A DNA stretch of 64,000 bases from Bugula neritina (taxonomy: Eukaryota > Bryozoa > Gymnolaemata > Cheilostomatida > Bugulidae): assembly GCA_964035545.1 (NCBI GenBank), contig OZ037768.1, positions 19,385,700 through 19,449,699 of the forward strand, given 5' to 3'. Of the stretch, positions 26,153 to 39,070 are shown in pieces. Position 1 is the stretch's first letter, and each line of letters starts with the position of its first letter. A program made the translations under genes and the position numbers. Below the pieces are notes generated by a model. The model had not been told where the DNA came from and made no database searches. It saw only the letters and a list, made by a program, of their open reading frames with translations.

Positions 26153-27802
26153 TTTATCATCATTGATGTTAGCGCACTATAGTGTACAAGTTAAATATTA
26201 GATAACCAATATTTTTCCGTAAGGTGTTCAAAGCATAACTAATCATGCATGCTATAGTTACAAATTGATGTAGTTGAATATATGTTTTAGAAATAGGCTA
26301 GGGTTGCGTATTCTGGTATTAATATTGATGTTAAATGATAAAATAATGCCTTGGCATGTGTTATATTAACTAGAGTTCATGTCTTACTATATACTTGATA
26401 GATTTGTCTATGTGAATATTGTTTACTTGTTATTGTTATAGTTAACATGTATAGGTGATATTTGTGTATCTCTTGCTTAACAGGTAATCTCAAGATTTCA
26501 CAGTGTTATCATTTTCGTTCTTATTAGTTGCACCTAATAAATCTACAATGTATTTCATTACAAATCAGCACCATCATGTCACGCTATATTATTACGCTAT
26601 ATACCATTCAATACCAAAAAATAACAGCAAGCGTGCACTGTAGAAGATACTACAAGTGCAAGAATAAAACACTCCAAATTATGTTTACTAGGAGAACCAA
26701 GTATTTGCAAGGAACAGAAGTTGTTTAACCCTGCTTCATGCCAGCGGTAGGAGTTGACTAAATGCAATATAATACATGATTTTATGACCAACTAACTGGT
26801 TTTTTGGATAAATAATATTATTTATTTATAAGCTATAATTTATTGTTTAAAATGTGTGTAATACATCATGTCTAAGAAAACAAACTCGTTTATTTGGTAA
26901 ACAAAACCATCTTAATAAGCATGTCTAAGTTATTAACGCAATTAAAAATGTTACAGCTTTTTATTCAATAAACAATTGTATATATACAAAGTAATTTGGT
27001 AGACAACATGACTGACAATCCAAGAAAAAACAAGGATAACAATACAAAAGGCAACATAACAAATACTTGCAATTAACCTTTAATTTTAATAAAATAATTG
27101 TCTATAAATATATCCAGTCATAAAAATAACCAACAACTATATCGTAGCTAGTGGTGGTTCTTATTTATTGGCAACTGGCTACTGGGTAGAAGTACAGTTG
27201 TGGCACCATTCAGAGAATATGAATATATGTCATTGTTGCATTCACTTGCCAGTCAAACTATAACACCTACAAACAGAACATGAACACAATAATCAGATTT
27301 CTAAAATCACCAAAGTAAGACCACTGAAAGAAAAATATTAATTAAAGCTGGGGAGTTGTAACTAATTAGTGTATTTTACACTGTGAAAGTTATAGTTGTG
27401 AAAAAATAAAGCATTTAACAATTCGCTAACAACTTTACTATCCCAACCAGATGATTGGTTAGAGAGGTTCTGTATAGAACTGAGAATGCTGAAGTTATTG
27501 CAGAAACATTCAAATAAGATTCAGTCTGTGAAGACTAACAAACCAGTCGCAGACATATATTATCTAGATTCTATGCAGTGCTATCTAAATTAAAATCAAT
27601 TTTCAACAAACCACAAATAAAATTTTCGAGATAATTGTCGACTACATTTATGAGAAAAGATGTTAAGACTGCAGAGTTCAGCTAAATTTGCAATGAGTAT
27701 AGCTGCAGTGTAGAAGTGCCAAACCCAATCTCAGCACAGGAAATGAGGTCACATAGCACAGGTACTAGCACTCACCTGTAGCTAGTGTCAGTCAGCTACA
27801 TC
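26153..27802. other. Convergent spacer between copy C and YKT6
   Basis: The 3' ends of copy C (+) and YKT6 (-) face each other across this AT-rich spacer. I see no further coding exon. Short open frames at 26528-26728 and 26597-26791 overlap on opposite strands and look random. Confidence 0.5.
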
Positions 27803-30800
27803 TCAGAGAATGACACATGAACAGGAGTTGGCTTTCCTTGCCTGAAAGACAACAATACTAACATAACACCGCATTAAACAAGTCAGCTAGTTTACATCCA
27901 CATATACATTTAAGGACACAAAAACTAAGATTCAACAAAATTGTTAGGATAAGGGCCAAGATAAAATCGATTAATTGCAGTTGCACATGCAGCCTGGTAT
28001 CACCCTTTACAAATAAACACAATTATAAAGGTCTTCTCCAGTAGAAACAAATTTCTAGTAAAAATAGCATTTTTTTCAAGAAGTACGACGCCACTATTCA
28101 AATGCTACAGGAAATTTAACTTGAATTGTTTCTTTGTTTACAAAACTCAATTGTTTTCAATTAATTAATCTACAATTAATTCAATGATTTCACAGATAAT
28201 TAGCCCAAACTTTATTACACCATTATTATATGCTTTTCGATAGTATATTTAATAGGTAAAAGCCTTTGAACTTTGGTAATTAAATTACTTATAATCATGA
28301 CAAAAAATTTCAAGTATTTCATCAAAAACTTGCTCTAGACAGAAAACTATAGCTCCACAAATGCAACATAATTCCAAAGAACAATTCAAGACAGCAGGTA
28401 ACTAAAGCAGCAGAGATAGTCAGAGAAATAACCCCTGCATAACGTAAGGCTCACTCACAGTGGTGTAGAACGCTTTAGATTGTCCACTGAGGTCTTCCGA
28501 CTTGGCCACTAAATCATCCAGCTTCTCTCCTCTGTTTAGCATTGCTTCCAGAGTTTGATGCTAATACAAGAGGAAAAAGGCATAAGCAAAGCAGCAAAAT
28601 AAAAGGAGCTGCTGTATAGTATTTAGTACTTAACGAACTCCATCTTTCAAAGTGGCTCATCACCAATATATTACACAGCAGTAATAAAATACTACAAACC
28701 ATGTCACCCAAACTGCTACAGGATTAAATTTATTGATATTCACATCAATGTAAAACTACCTAACTAGCTTACAATAATGCTAGAGTAAATGTAACATTCT
28801 GAAACATGGAAATATTTGTAACTGAAAAATCGCAAAAAAACGACGATACTTATTTGATCTTCCTTTTTCAAGCTTGCAAATGTAGACAATTTCCTAACAA
28901 ATGTAGACAGTTTCCTAACAAATGTAGACAGTTTCCTAACAAATGTAGACAGTTTCCTAACAAATGTAGACAGTTTCCTAACAAATGTAGACAGTTTCCT
29001 AACAAATGTAGACAGTTTCCTAACAAATGTAGACAGTTTCCCAACAAATGTAGACAGTTCCCTAACAAATGTAGACAGTTTCCCAACAAAGTCACGTTTA
29101 GTAATGATGCTAAACCCATCAGCAACTCATTGTAATGTCACACAGTAGATGGCTTCACCTACTAACACAAGTCTTACTATAACACATATATGAGAATCTA
29201 CCTACCAGTATAACTTTAGTTTCATCTACTTCCGCCTGAACACGAGACAGAGCGTCTGATTCTCTTGGATTCTGTTAAATAAAATGGCAAAGTTAAAGAA
29301 CCATAGTATATAAATATGCCAGCCTGCACACAGCAAGGTAATACCAACACCCATGAGCTTCTACTACTCATACACCAGTTATAGTATAACATCTGTGGAG
29401 AGAGTATAATATAACACACTATGTAGAGTATATAATATAACACACTATGTAGAGAGTATATAATATAACACACTATGTAGAGAGTATAATATAACACACT
29501 ATGTAGAGAGTATAATATAACACACTATGTAGAGAGTATAATATAACACACTATGTAGAGTATATAATATAACACACTATGTAGAGTATATAATATAACA
29601 CACTATGTAGAGAGTATAATATAACACACTATGTAGAGAGTATATAATATAACACACTATGTAGAGAGTATAATATAACACACTATGTAGAGAGTATAAT
29701 ATAACACACTATGTAGAGAGTATAATATAACACACTATGTAGAGAGTATAATATAACACACTATGTAGAGTATATAATATAACACACTATGTAGAGAGTA
29801 TAATATAACACACTATGTAGAGAATATAATATAACACACTATGTAGAGAGTATAATATAACACACTATGTAGAGAGTATAATATAACACACTATGTAGAG
29901 AGTATAATATAACACACTATGTAGAGAGTATAATATAACACACTATGTAGAGAGTATAATATAACACACTATGTAGAGAGTATAATATAACACACTATGT
30001 AGAGAGTATAATATAACACACTATGTAGAGTATAATATAACACACTATGTAGAGAGTATAATATAACACACTATGTAGAGAGTATAATATAACACACTAT
30101 GTAGAGTATATAATATAACACACTATGTAGAGAGTATAATATAACACACTATGTAGAGTATAATATAACACACTATGTAGAGAGTATAATATAACACACT
30201 ATGTAGAGAGTATAATATAACACACTATGTAGAGAGTATAATATAACACACTATGTAGAGTATAATATAACACACTATGTAGAGTATAATATAACACACT
30301 ATGTAGAGTATATAATATAACACACTATGTAGAGAGTATAATATAACACACTATGTAGAGAGTATAATATAACACACTATGTAGAGTATATATAATATAA
30401 CACACTATGTAGAGTATATAATATAACACACTATGTAGAGATTATAATATAACACACTATGTAGAGTATATAATATAACACACTATGTAGAGAGTATAAT
30501 ATAACACACTATGTAGAGAGTATAATATAACACACTATGTAGAGAGTATAATATAACACACTATGTAGAGAGTATAATATAACACACTATGTAGAGAGTA
30601 TAATATAACACACTATGTAGAGTATAATATAACACACTATGTAGAGAGTATAATATAACACACTATGTAGAGTATATAATATAACACACTATGTAGAGAG
30701 TATAATATAACACACTATGTAGAGATTATAATATAACACACTATGTAGAGAGTATAATATAACACACTATGTAGAGAGTATAATATAACACACTATGTAG

Positions 30801-33800
30801 AGAGTATAATATAACACACTATGTAGAGAGTATAATATAACACACTATGTAGAGAGTATAATATAACACACTATGTAGAGAGTATAATATAACACACTAT
30901 GTAGAGAGTATAATATAACACACTATGTAGAGAGTATAATATAACATCTCTGTAGAGAGTATATATAATATAACACACTATGTAGAGTATATAATATAAC
31001 ACACTATGTAGAGAGTATAATATAACATCTCTGTAGAGAGTATACAACTAAAAGACATACAGACTAAAGTCAGCTCACCTGGTATTGTGACAGCAGAGAT
31101 TCACCATTGGGAAACTGCAGACTTCTAAAATAGACAGAAAAATGAATTATGAGTCAATGGTTAATGAATAGTTAGTGCTTACACATACAGCAGATCGACT
31201 TTTAGCGCATGAACCGTTGTATAAAGAGCAAACTCATTAAAAATTTAAAGTTTTGCCGCTACTTAAAATTCTAATCATGCTATAGAATTGTTTGTTTAGG
31301 AGATAGATATTTTGGTATAAGCACACATATTAGCAGTTCAAAAAATTTTTTCAAAAATATTTCTTCATGGGTAACTTTGATGGAAATAAACTGAAAGGAT
31401 TTTTGTGGTTTTGGTTGCTGAGCAATGCTGAAGTGGAACTCTACCATTGCTCAGAAACTAAAACCACAAAAAAATGAATTCAAGTTTATTTTGCTTCACC
31501 AATTTCAATTTGGGAGACCACAACTCTTGATTGTATGGGAGGACATTGGGGACCTTTGAAAGGGGTCTATTGAAAAACAATGAAAATTTACAAGCACCAT
31601 AACTGAAAGAACAGTTCATCACAAAGGGGTGAGTATGCAAACAGAACATGGGGGAGCAACTCCATTGAGTTGACCATCAAACTATAACTACTTTACTATA
31701 GTTATCTGTTATAATAGTGTTACTAACCCTGGAGCAGCAGTCTTCCAAGAAGATGGGGGATTAATCTTTGTGAATTCATCTAGCACCTATTAAATGCAGC
31801 ATACTATAACATATTGTATTCAATTAAGGAGCTGTGCTAAGAAAAAGCTGCAACTTCCACCACCTGACACCCATGTGTACCTTAATGCTACAGGCATAAT
31901 TTAAGTACCTCAAGCAGGAAATGGACTAGAATAGTTTTCAGCCATGTACTGTGGAATCCAAATGAAAATACTTCAGAAAAAATTAAAAACTTGGAATGCC
32001 CACAAATTAATTAGTTAACTGACAATGCTGTATCAATGTGCATTGAAGGTTGGGTTTTCAAGTAGTCAAAGCAAGTGTGTCTTGAGGGACACCCCGGATT
32101 CTATATTTAAAATCAAACATCCTGCTAATATTGCACAAAATTTATCATAATAGAATAATCAATATCTAGTAAAGTTTAATTTGAACAATCATGGGGTACG
32201 TGCCAGAACACCTCAAACATCATATTTTAAATATAGTATCACATGGAATCCTATCTAGCATATAACAATAGGAGCAATCAATATTGTGTGTTATAATTGC
32301 AGAATGTTTATTTTTAGAATTGTACTCCTCATAAACAAAGCTAAAATTGAAGCATATGGAGTAATTATTATTTATTGAAACTTGAACAATAAAGGCTATT
32401 GTAGGTTATATATTAACATATATCAATTTTTGCAGTAGTGTTGAAAATTTTTTATAAAATAGGTTAAGCCAAGAATTGAAGCAGTAAAAGATTTGGAATA
32501 GCATCTAATAATAAGAGGTATGTTAATTTAGCCAACTAACCTCATTTATAATGAAAATATAAATGATTTGATTTATTTATTTACTGTTTTTTGAATGGCT
32601 AAAAGCTTTATAACATTTAATTACAGACTAAAGTTCTAAGACACTTAATCACACAACAGGCCGGAAACCAACTACACAATTTGCTTCTTATTGTTTTGTC
32701 TCGACTATAGATAGAGATGTTCATAAGTAGCCATAAAAATAAAATGTCTTTTCGTCTAACATCAACTAACTTAGCTCATAGCACTAATACTAAAGAACTA
32801 GTACAGAGTAATGAAATTGTTCTAGTACAAGAAAATCAACAGATTTATTGTTAAGCATTTAGATTATGCATCTGAGTGCTTGTAATTAAAGAACCTAAAG
32901 CTCTATCACTCTAATAAATTAATTACAAATATAGTACAGCATGCTGATTACCCACCTTATTGATAAAACTGTGCGCCACTCTCTGTGGGTATTCATGATC
33001 AGCTATGACGACAGCTGATAACCCGTCTGACTGTACAAACACATGACACAAGTAGTCTACAACAATACATCACTGTATACATAACAGAAACTACAAACTA
33101 TCAACAAATATAAGATACATAATACACTACTGATTTCACTTCATATAGGATACTAGCTATTAAGTAGTTACCTACCTTTCTCTTTTACGGAAGCCCTGGC
33201 TCCAACAGTTGTTCTTTCAACAATGAGCTTACTTGTGAAGTTCATGAATTCTTTGACACTAGAATGTATACGTTATACAAGTCATACTACATTTTCATGC
33301 ATTCAAACGAAACTTACAGCTCTGTATTTTCACCATATAAGTCAATTGCATGCTTGAAATATGGGTAGGCCTAAGAATGAAATTAGCATATAACCAGGCG
33401 TTTGAAAATGTTTTTGGGAACTCAAGTTGAAAATACACAGAAATAAAAGATTAACTGACTCATAATCTAAAGTTTCCATGGCTTTGTATTTAGCCTGAGT
33501 TACAATTCAGTAAGAGCATAATGTCCTAAAATCATTCTATTTTGCATTGAGCCTTTCAACTACAGTGCAAAGTTAATTTTTTTAATTTAAAAAACATAGC
33601 AAAACCAAAACGTATCAATTAAACATCTACCAATGACAACTACTGCAACCCATGTCCCAGCAATTATTTGAGAGATAATCTCCACTTATTATGTTGAAGA
33701 GACCCAATTATAAATCTATACAAGTAATGAAAGAAATGGAAACATTCAACACATTCAATGTGAATAGATTTGGGTTGATTACAACTTCAGGAGTGTGCAT

Positions 33801-34327
33801 GCTGTTGCTGAATAGCAATTTGCTAGCAGTTTAAAGATCTATAATGAAGCTTAGACTTGACACTTGAAACTATTTTTTAAACACTGGAAAATTTATAGTC
33901 ACCAGAGCAGCTGGGCAATGAGATGTTAGGAGTTGGAGCCAAAATATGATCCATAACTTTTTTGCAAAAAAAGGCTTTTGGAAATGTAAGCAGTAGAATT
34001 TTATTCTTAAACAGATGCAATGCAACATATTTATGTGTGTTTTATTTCTTCAACTTGCTTTGTATACTTAAATTTGGATCTGATTAACAGATAACATACA
34101 AGGCTACCCAGCAGACAAAATATCTTATATGGAAGGATAGACATAAGTGCTATGGAAACTGGATTATCTAAAGCAAAGTGAATTGATAGTATAACGAATT
34201 CACTACTAGTCAATTACCTGGATCTTTGAAAGAAACTGAAGGTGGACAAGTCATGTGCGGCATACAGCTGAGTAACTTTCGCAGAGCTCGGCTCTTTGTA
34301 GAACACTTCTAAAGCAACCAGCTTCAT
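27803..34327 (-). CDS. YKT6: R-SNARE YKT6
   Basis: Eight exons on the minus strand, in gene order 34327-34218, 33258-33176, 33056-32956, 31786-31728, 31124-31079, 29271-29206, 28560-28459 and 27841-27803, join to 201 residues (human YKT6 has 198). Residues 1 to about 127 form the longin domain (MKLVALEVFYKE; DLSTFSFFQRSS; VIADHEYP). Exons 6 and 7 hold the SNARE motif with the zero-layer arginine R165 (MLNRGEKLDD). YKT6 is a lipidated v-SNARE acting in ER-Golgi, endosomal and autophagosome fusion. The C terminus reads NSCSCVIL rather than the usual adjacent Cys-Cys plus two residues, so the prenylation box is C198-V-I-L and the second cysteine, C196, is separated by Ser. Introns contain a 21-bp minisatellite, a 1.66-kb satellite and a hairpin repeat. 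Confidence 0.93.
28878..29090. repeat. 21-bp minisatellite, ten units
   Basis: Ten head-to-tail units of AAATGTAGACAGTTTCCTAAC type with one or two point variants. The period is a multiple of three, so both strands stay open across it, but it lies inside a YKT6 intron between exons 7 and 6 and is not a gene. Confidence 0.95.
29382..31045. repeat. 24/26/28-bp satellite array, about 1.66 kb
   Basis: More than sixty units built on ATAATATAACACACTATG followed by TAGAG or TAGAGAG. Unit length varies in 2-bp steps through gain or loss of AG or TA. Variant units with ACATCTGTGG or ACATCTCTGT occur only at the two edges (near 29390, 30946 and 31025). It fills most of the YKT6 intron between exons 6 and 5. 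Confidence 0.95.
31200..31580. repeat. Hairpin repeat family, copy 2 with flanks
   Basis: A hairpin with arms at 31383-31426 and 31445-31491 matches the hairpin at 13087-13207. The segment 31210-31370 is the reverse complement of 13215-13375, whereas 31497-31575 matches 13379-13445 on the same strand. The full element may therefore be a longer inverted-repeat element of which each copy retains a different half. It lies in the YKT6 intron between exons 5 and 4. Confidence 0.65.
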
Positions 34328-35202
34328 TATAGCTCGGTGTGATTGAAGTCTCTAAAACCAAAAAGTAAAATACATAATTTTTTTAATTAAGCAGATGAAA
34401 ATGTTAGAATTTGTAGACTACACTAACTTTAGTATGGCTACTTGTTTATAGTAAGTATAAACGATTATCTTTTTATTTTATATCTCATAAAATTCAAAAT
34501 ACATAAAAATATAAGGAGTTTAATGTTACACTGAACAAGCATTTTATTGGTTTAATAGAAAGTGAGACTTACTTTAAACTTTTTTCAAATTAGCAAAATG
34601 GTGATTGTAATTTACTTATGATTTATATTATAGTAGAGCAAAACGTTGAGCAAAATTTTACTTTGGATTATTTGTTATAGCCTTGGGTATAACCTCCCCC
34701 AAAAAATAAACTAACTAGAAGCATTTTTTTATTTTTTTCATTATTTTCTTTTTATTACCTTTATTGAAAAAATATTTCTGATTTTCAACTTTGTATATAT
34801 GGATTTTGAGTATCAATCATTATTATAGAATCTACAGTATAATAATGATATATTGCAACGATTATAGTGACTGATAATGATAAAACGATTATCAAGTGAT
34901 TAGGACACTAGTGATAACTCTTCATTAAACAGGCATGTTCACCCTAAATTGCAGTTGTGAGTTGTACTACTACTATAAGTATAATTATCAATTATAATTA
35001 CTGATAGTATTATTAACCAGAAAACCAGTAACTTTAAATCCATCCGGATCAGTGAATCTAGGTCAATGGTAGAAGACTTCACCAGCCTAAACTGTAGCAT
35101 AACAGTAACAGGTAATGATAAGAGTGATAATTATAATAATTTTCATGAAAAAATGATAATGATAATAATTCCAGCATCAGTATGTCATATTTAATATGAA
35201 TA
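34328..35202. other. Region upstream of YKT6
   Basis: Presumed promoter and 5' UTR of YKT6 (minus strand) followed by AT-rich sequence. I see no other gene. Confidence 0.45.
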
Positions 35203-35210
35203 TAAATATC

Positions 35211-35695
35211 GGGTGCAGGTCATTTCGTACGCATGTCATTTCGTGCCCACTTTTTCAGGTCGTTTCGTACACATCTGATTGGCTGTTTCGTACACATATA
35301 CATAAATTAATTTAAACTTGTAAATATTTTTTTGATATTTATTTGTTATTTGATGTATGAGTAGTACAGCAATAATAGATTAATATAAAACATTAGCATT
35401 GATCAAAATAAAACCAAAAAAGTAGTAGCGTATTCAATAATGATTTATAATGATATAAAAATAAAGATCAACGCATTTAATTTTATCATAGATAATAGAT
35501 TAATATAAAACATTGATCTATAGGCGGCCTGGGTTGCAATAAATTAGTAAACTAGTATCATTTAACTTTCAACTGATTATCCAATGAATTAATTTATTAT
35601 TCATTTTGGGTACGAAATGGATAGCAGTTTGTGTACATTTTTTATACAAAACAACTGGTGTACGAAATGATTTGTGTACAAAATGACAGTAACTC
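35211..35695 (+). mobile_element. Non-autonomous DNA transposon, 8-bp target duplication (copy 1)
   Basis: The ends are imperfect inverted repeats: GGGTGCAGGTCATTTCGTAC on the left, and the complement of the right end reads GAGTTACTGTCATTTTGTAC. The flanking 8-mer TAAATATC is at 35203-35210 and 35696-35703. Both ends carry several copies of a TCATTTCGTAC-like motif. No coding capacity is seen. The 8-bp duplication suggests a hAT-like or other 8-bp-TSD superfamily. A second copy in opposite orientation is at 62680-63145. Confidence 0.8.
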
Positions 35696-35703
35696 TAAAT
35701 ATC

Positions 35704-37826
35704 AACATGCAATACTTAAAAGCTTAAACTTTAAGTTATAACTTATAGCTTATTTATAATATTAATTGCAAATAAGAATATAATTACTATGGTTATCATC
35801 ATGCAGCTGTCACATGATATTATAATAATAATTAGTCTAACCCACTACTAGTATTACTATTAGTATTAGTATTACTAGTGCTCTATCTATTACTTATCAC
35901 TTAGGCCCCATTCACTGTCCCTTGTGTTAACTGTTAGTGCTACCATTAAGTCTTAGTGTTAAGTAAAAGAACTACTTCAAGTAAACTTAAAATTAAATTT
36001 GATGCCTATAGAGTATGACAGTATAACTATGAGTATAACTATAAGTATATATTGATAATTAAAATCATAATGATAATGGCATTGGCTTAAGCTTATAAAA
36101 TTAAATCTTCATTACTACTACTATTAGTATTAGTATAAGTATTAGTATTACTATTAGTATCACCATAACTATGACTGACTATCAGTATCACTATCACTAT
36201 CACTGTAAGTGTATCAGTATCACTATGATACAGTGACTATGACTATCAGTTATCAGTTGATGTTATCAGTAGGCTAATGAGTTGCTACTAAATTTAAATT
36301 TAAAAAAAGTTTACTTGTAGCTTTTAGCTAATTAATCTAAACTTCAAATTTAAATTGGTAAATCACTAAATATCCAATTTAAACAAAAACTGACCCTCAA
36401 ACTCAAACTGAAACTGAAGACGAAGTTCAAATCGTTTAGTTTTACCTTAAACTAAAACTTTCTTTGGGGTTTGGTAGACTAATTACACCAGTTTTGTAAC
36501 ATTGATAAGTGCAAGATATGTTTAAGACAGCTATGTCATCTGAAGTAAACAAAAAGAAATGAGTATTACACTTACTGTGAATATGAGACTCGTATGACCC
36601 TGACTCACGATTACGTAGTATTGTTTTAGTATTTTCTGACTACTATTATCTGACTGCTGTTACACCGGAAATGACTTTTCTACTTGGGCCTCTACAATAG
36701 CAAGTGTGTACCAAAGTTGGTGTCAACTCTAGTCAAGGCCAAGTACCAGAAATGTATGTTCAGTTGTTTATATTATGATGTTTAAAATTTTAAAAACTTA
36801 CTATTATTTTGAACAAATTAATTTAAAATATTTGCCTATTGAAGTTCTAATTTGATAAAACTTTCCTGTTGTTGTAGCAACCAGTATGATACGCTTCGCG
36901 CTTTATCGGTACACCCTAAGTAAACTCAAATGGACAATGCACAGTTCCAGTGACAGTGATTATGCCGTAGAATTGTAATATAGATGCCAAGAGCATGACA
37001 AACAGATTAAAATATTACTTACTAGAAGTATATAAATTGTTATTTTATTGCATCATTGTTTATTTTAGTCATTAATGTATAATGTAGTATAGGCCTCTAA
37101 ATTTAAATGGGCTTGATAACGCTAACTCTAAGACTAAGAGTAAGAGTAAGAGTAAGATTAGGACGGACTGAGTAACACTAACTGTAAATGATTAAATCAC
37201 TAGTCTAACAGATAAGTAACGACTTCAAGTTATAACCATCAACTTTTAGTAATAACTTTTGTTTTGAGATTATTTCCAGGCTTTGCTTTTTTAGTTTTAG
37301 GCTTTATGTTGTCAGTTTTTTATTGAGTCAAAGTCGCAGCAAATTAACTTTAAGTTAATGGCTAATCAGTAAGCAGCTAATGAGTAATCAAGTCAAGCAA
37401 TGCTTCAAGCAAAATAAATTCAAGCTAATTATTCATTCAATGACCTAAACTAACTTGAGTAACTTAAAAATTGTAATTTGATACAAAATATGGAATAAGC
37501 AATGGTTTTTTTAAAAAGTGATCTACATAAAATAGATCATGATGAATAAATAAATTTATTTAGCCTACTTTGAAGTGTGAACACGGCTTAAATTTTTTTT
37601 GCATTTTGGAATTTTAGCTAGAGCTAGTTGATTTGATTAGAAACAGTTTCAGTTTTACATTTATTGAAACATATTTAATTGATGGCTAAACTTAGATTGT
37701 TGGAATCTCTTTGCTAACCCAAATTGATATATGACTAAATGCTGCAGCTATTGACTTTTGCCTACATTATATATTTGCTACTTTGTAAATACTAATATAT
37801 GATTTACTAACAAATGAAAACACCTA
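35704..37826. other. AT-rich intergenic region with simple repeats
   Basis: No gene is supported. It contains TTAGTA/TATCAC-type simple repeats (35850-35880, 36110-36250), a TAAGAG run at 37127-37160, and otherwise low-complexity AT-rich sequence up to the LTR retrotransposon. Confidence 0.5.
36110..36250. repeat. Degenerate TTAGTA / TATCAC simple repeat
   Basis: Runs of ACTATTAGTATTAGTATAAGT type pass into TATCACTATCACTATCACTG. The same TTAGTA unit recurs at 56640-57110 and 62043-62165. Confidence 0.8.
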
Positions 37827-37830
37827 ATAT

Positions 37831-38136
37831 TGTGGTGGTTCGTGGAACTACCAGCAGCACAACATGTAGGGTCGCGTAATTGACCCGGAACAATGGATAG
37901 CCAATTAGCGTAGTTGATAGTTAGCAGCAATTGTAGTTTCCCGCTGCTAACTCAGTCGAAGCTAGAGTGTGAAATAGATTAGATGTGTAACTTGTCGGAA
38001 ATAATGTATCGTGTTTTTGTAATGTATAGTTGTGTATAAAATATACTCGTTCACTCGACTTAGCCTGGTGTAGTTCTATACTAGATAAATAGACTCTCTG
38101 GATAGCATATCAACCCTAAATCTGAAAAACATAACA
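37831..38136 (+). repeat. 5' LTR
   Basis: Starts TGTGGTGGTTCG and ends AAAAACATAACA. A TATA-like GTATAAAATATA lies near 38033-38044. By eye it equals the 3' LTR across all 306 bases. Confidence 0.95.
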
Positions 38137-38137
38137 G

Positions 38138-38155
38138 TGGTGGCAGCGGTGGGAT
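38138..38155 (+). promoter_or_regulatory. Primer binding site (tRNA-Leu)
   Basis: Starting one base after the 5' LTR, this complements the tRNA-Leu 3' end ATCCCACCGCTGCCA plus CCA. It would prime minus-strand DNA synthesis. Confidence 0.75.
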
Positions 38156-38167
38156 AGTGCATCCAAG

Positions 38168-39070
38168 ATGGAGACTGAAAATGCTGAAACTCAACCACCG
38201 GCAATCGAAGGTGAGCGTAGAGACAATGCTGTAGAGACAATGCCTGTTAACCATGTAGTAGAAGAGCGAAGGGTTCCGCGAGAACTAGCTGAAGACCGCT
38301 ACAGGTTAAAGGCGCCCACCTTCACGGGTGAAGAGGAGGTGGAACAATTTATTCAAGAGTTTAGCGACGTAATGGACGTCGCTCAGTGGCCCCCTAGGGT
38401 GGCCCTGCTGAAGCTTAGAATGGCATTGATGGACAAAGCCAAGCCCTATGGGCTGGGCGTAGACATTGATAATATCTTTGCTTCTCTGCGGGCCCGCTTT
38501 GGCCTCTCGGCTACAGATGCCAGGGCCCGATTACAGAGGTTGCGGCGTGATCCCCGCACCCCGCTGCGGGAGCATGCCGCCGCGGTCATGAAGCTGGCAC
38601 AGATCGCGTACAGCGACTTGCCCCCAGTCAACCGCGAGAGGTACACCCTCGACGCTTTCATAGCATCTGTCGACGATCTGGGTCTCCACCACCAGTTTCT
38701 AGCTAGGGGAGTCACCACCGTTGAAGATGCTCTGACTGAGGGGGAAGCTTACCTCCTAGCTAACCAAATGCATAAAAGTCGCGGAAGCTCCCGCCAAGTG
38801 GAGATAGACCGCGCAGACACGGCCGCGGGACAAGGGGAGGAAACCCCCGCCGCGGCTGCCGTGTCCCAGTTGGCGACGGCATCAAAAGTCACTCAACTGA
38901 CGGACATGCTAGCCAAGCTGATAGCAACACTGACACCGCAAAACCCAGTGAGTACCGCCCCTGAGCCCATGCGGCCATCGGCGCCGCCACAGGGAGAAAC
39001 AGTCAGTTTTTGCTGGGAGTGCGGAAATCAAGGACATTTCCTACTACAGCAAGTCTCTCTCTCCCGCTGA
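38168..39070 (+). CDS. Retrotransposon gag-like protein, C-terminally truncated
   Basis: A 300-residue capsid-like protein beginning 31 bases after the 5' LTR. A Ty3-type gag/PNMA-like capsid core is plausible over residues about 40-200. A CCHC zinc knuckle begins at C282-W-E-C285 and H290 but the last cysteine is missing, because the frame runs across a deletion junction near 39041 into out-of-frame RNase H sequence and ends at a TGA. The intact element would continue into protease. Confidence 0.8.
   Translation: METENAETQPPAIEGERRDNAVETMPVNHVVEERRVPRELAEDRYRLKAPTFTGEEEVEQFIQEFSDVMDVAQWPPRVALLKLRMALMDKAKPYGLGVDIDNIFASLRARFGLSATDARARLQRLRRDPRTPLREHAAAVMKLAQIAYSDLPPVNRERYTLDAFIASVDDLGLHHQFLARGVTTVEDALTEGEAYLLANQMHKSRGSSRQVEIDRADTAAGQGEETPAAAAVSQLATASKVTQLTDMLAKLIATLTPQNPVSTAPEPMRPSAPPQGETVSFCWECGNQGHFLLQQVSLSR

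Noticed and set aside
28806-29135. Open frame encoding ten KCRQFPN repeats (and a complementary frame on the other strand)
   Set aside because: It is produced by an intronic 21-bp minisatellite whose period is a multiple of three, within the well-supported YKT6 gene on the minus strand.
29222-29497. Minus-strand open frame with LYIVCYII repeats
   Set aside because: Satellite-derived; it overlaps YKT6 exon 6 in the wrong frame.
29382-31045. CRISPR-like array
   Set aside because: Units are contiguous tandem repeats with no unique spacers, in an animal gene intron.
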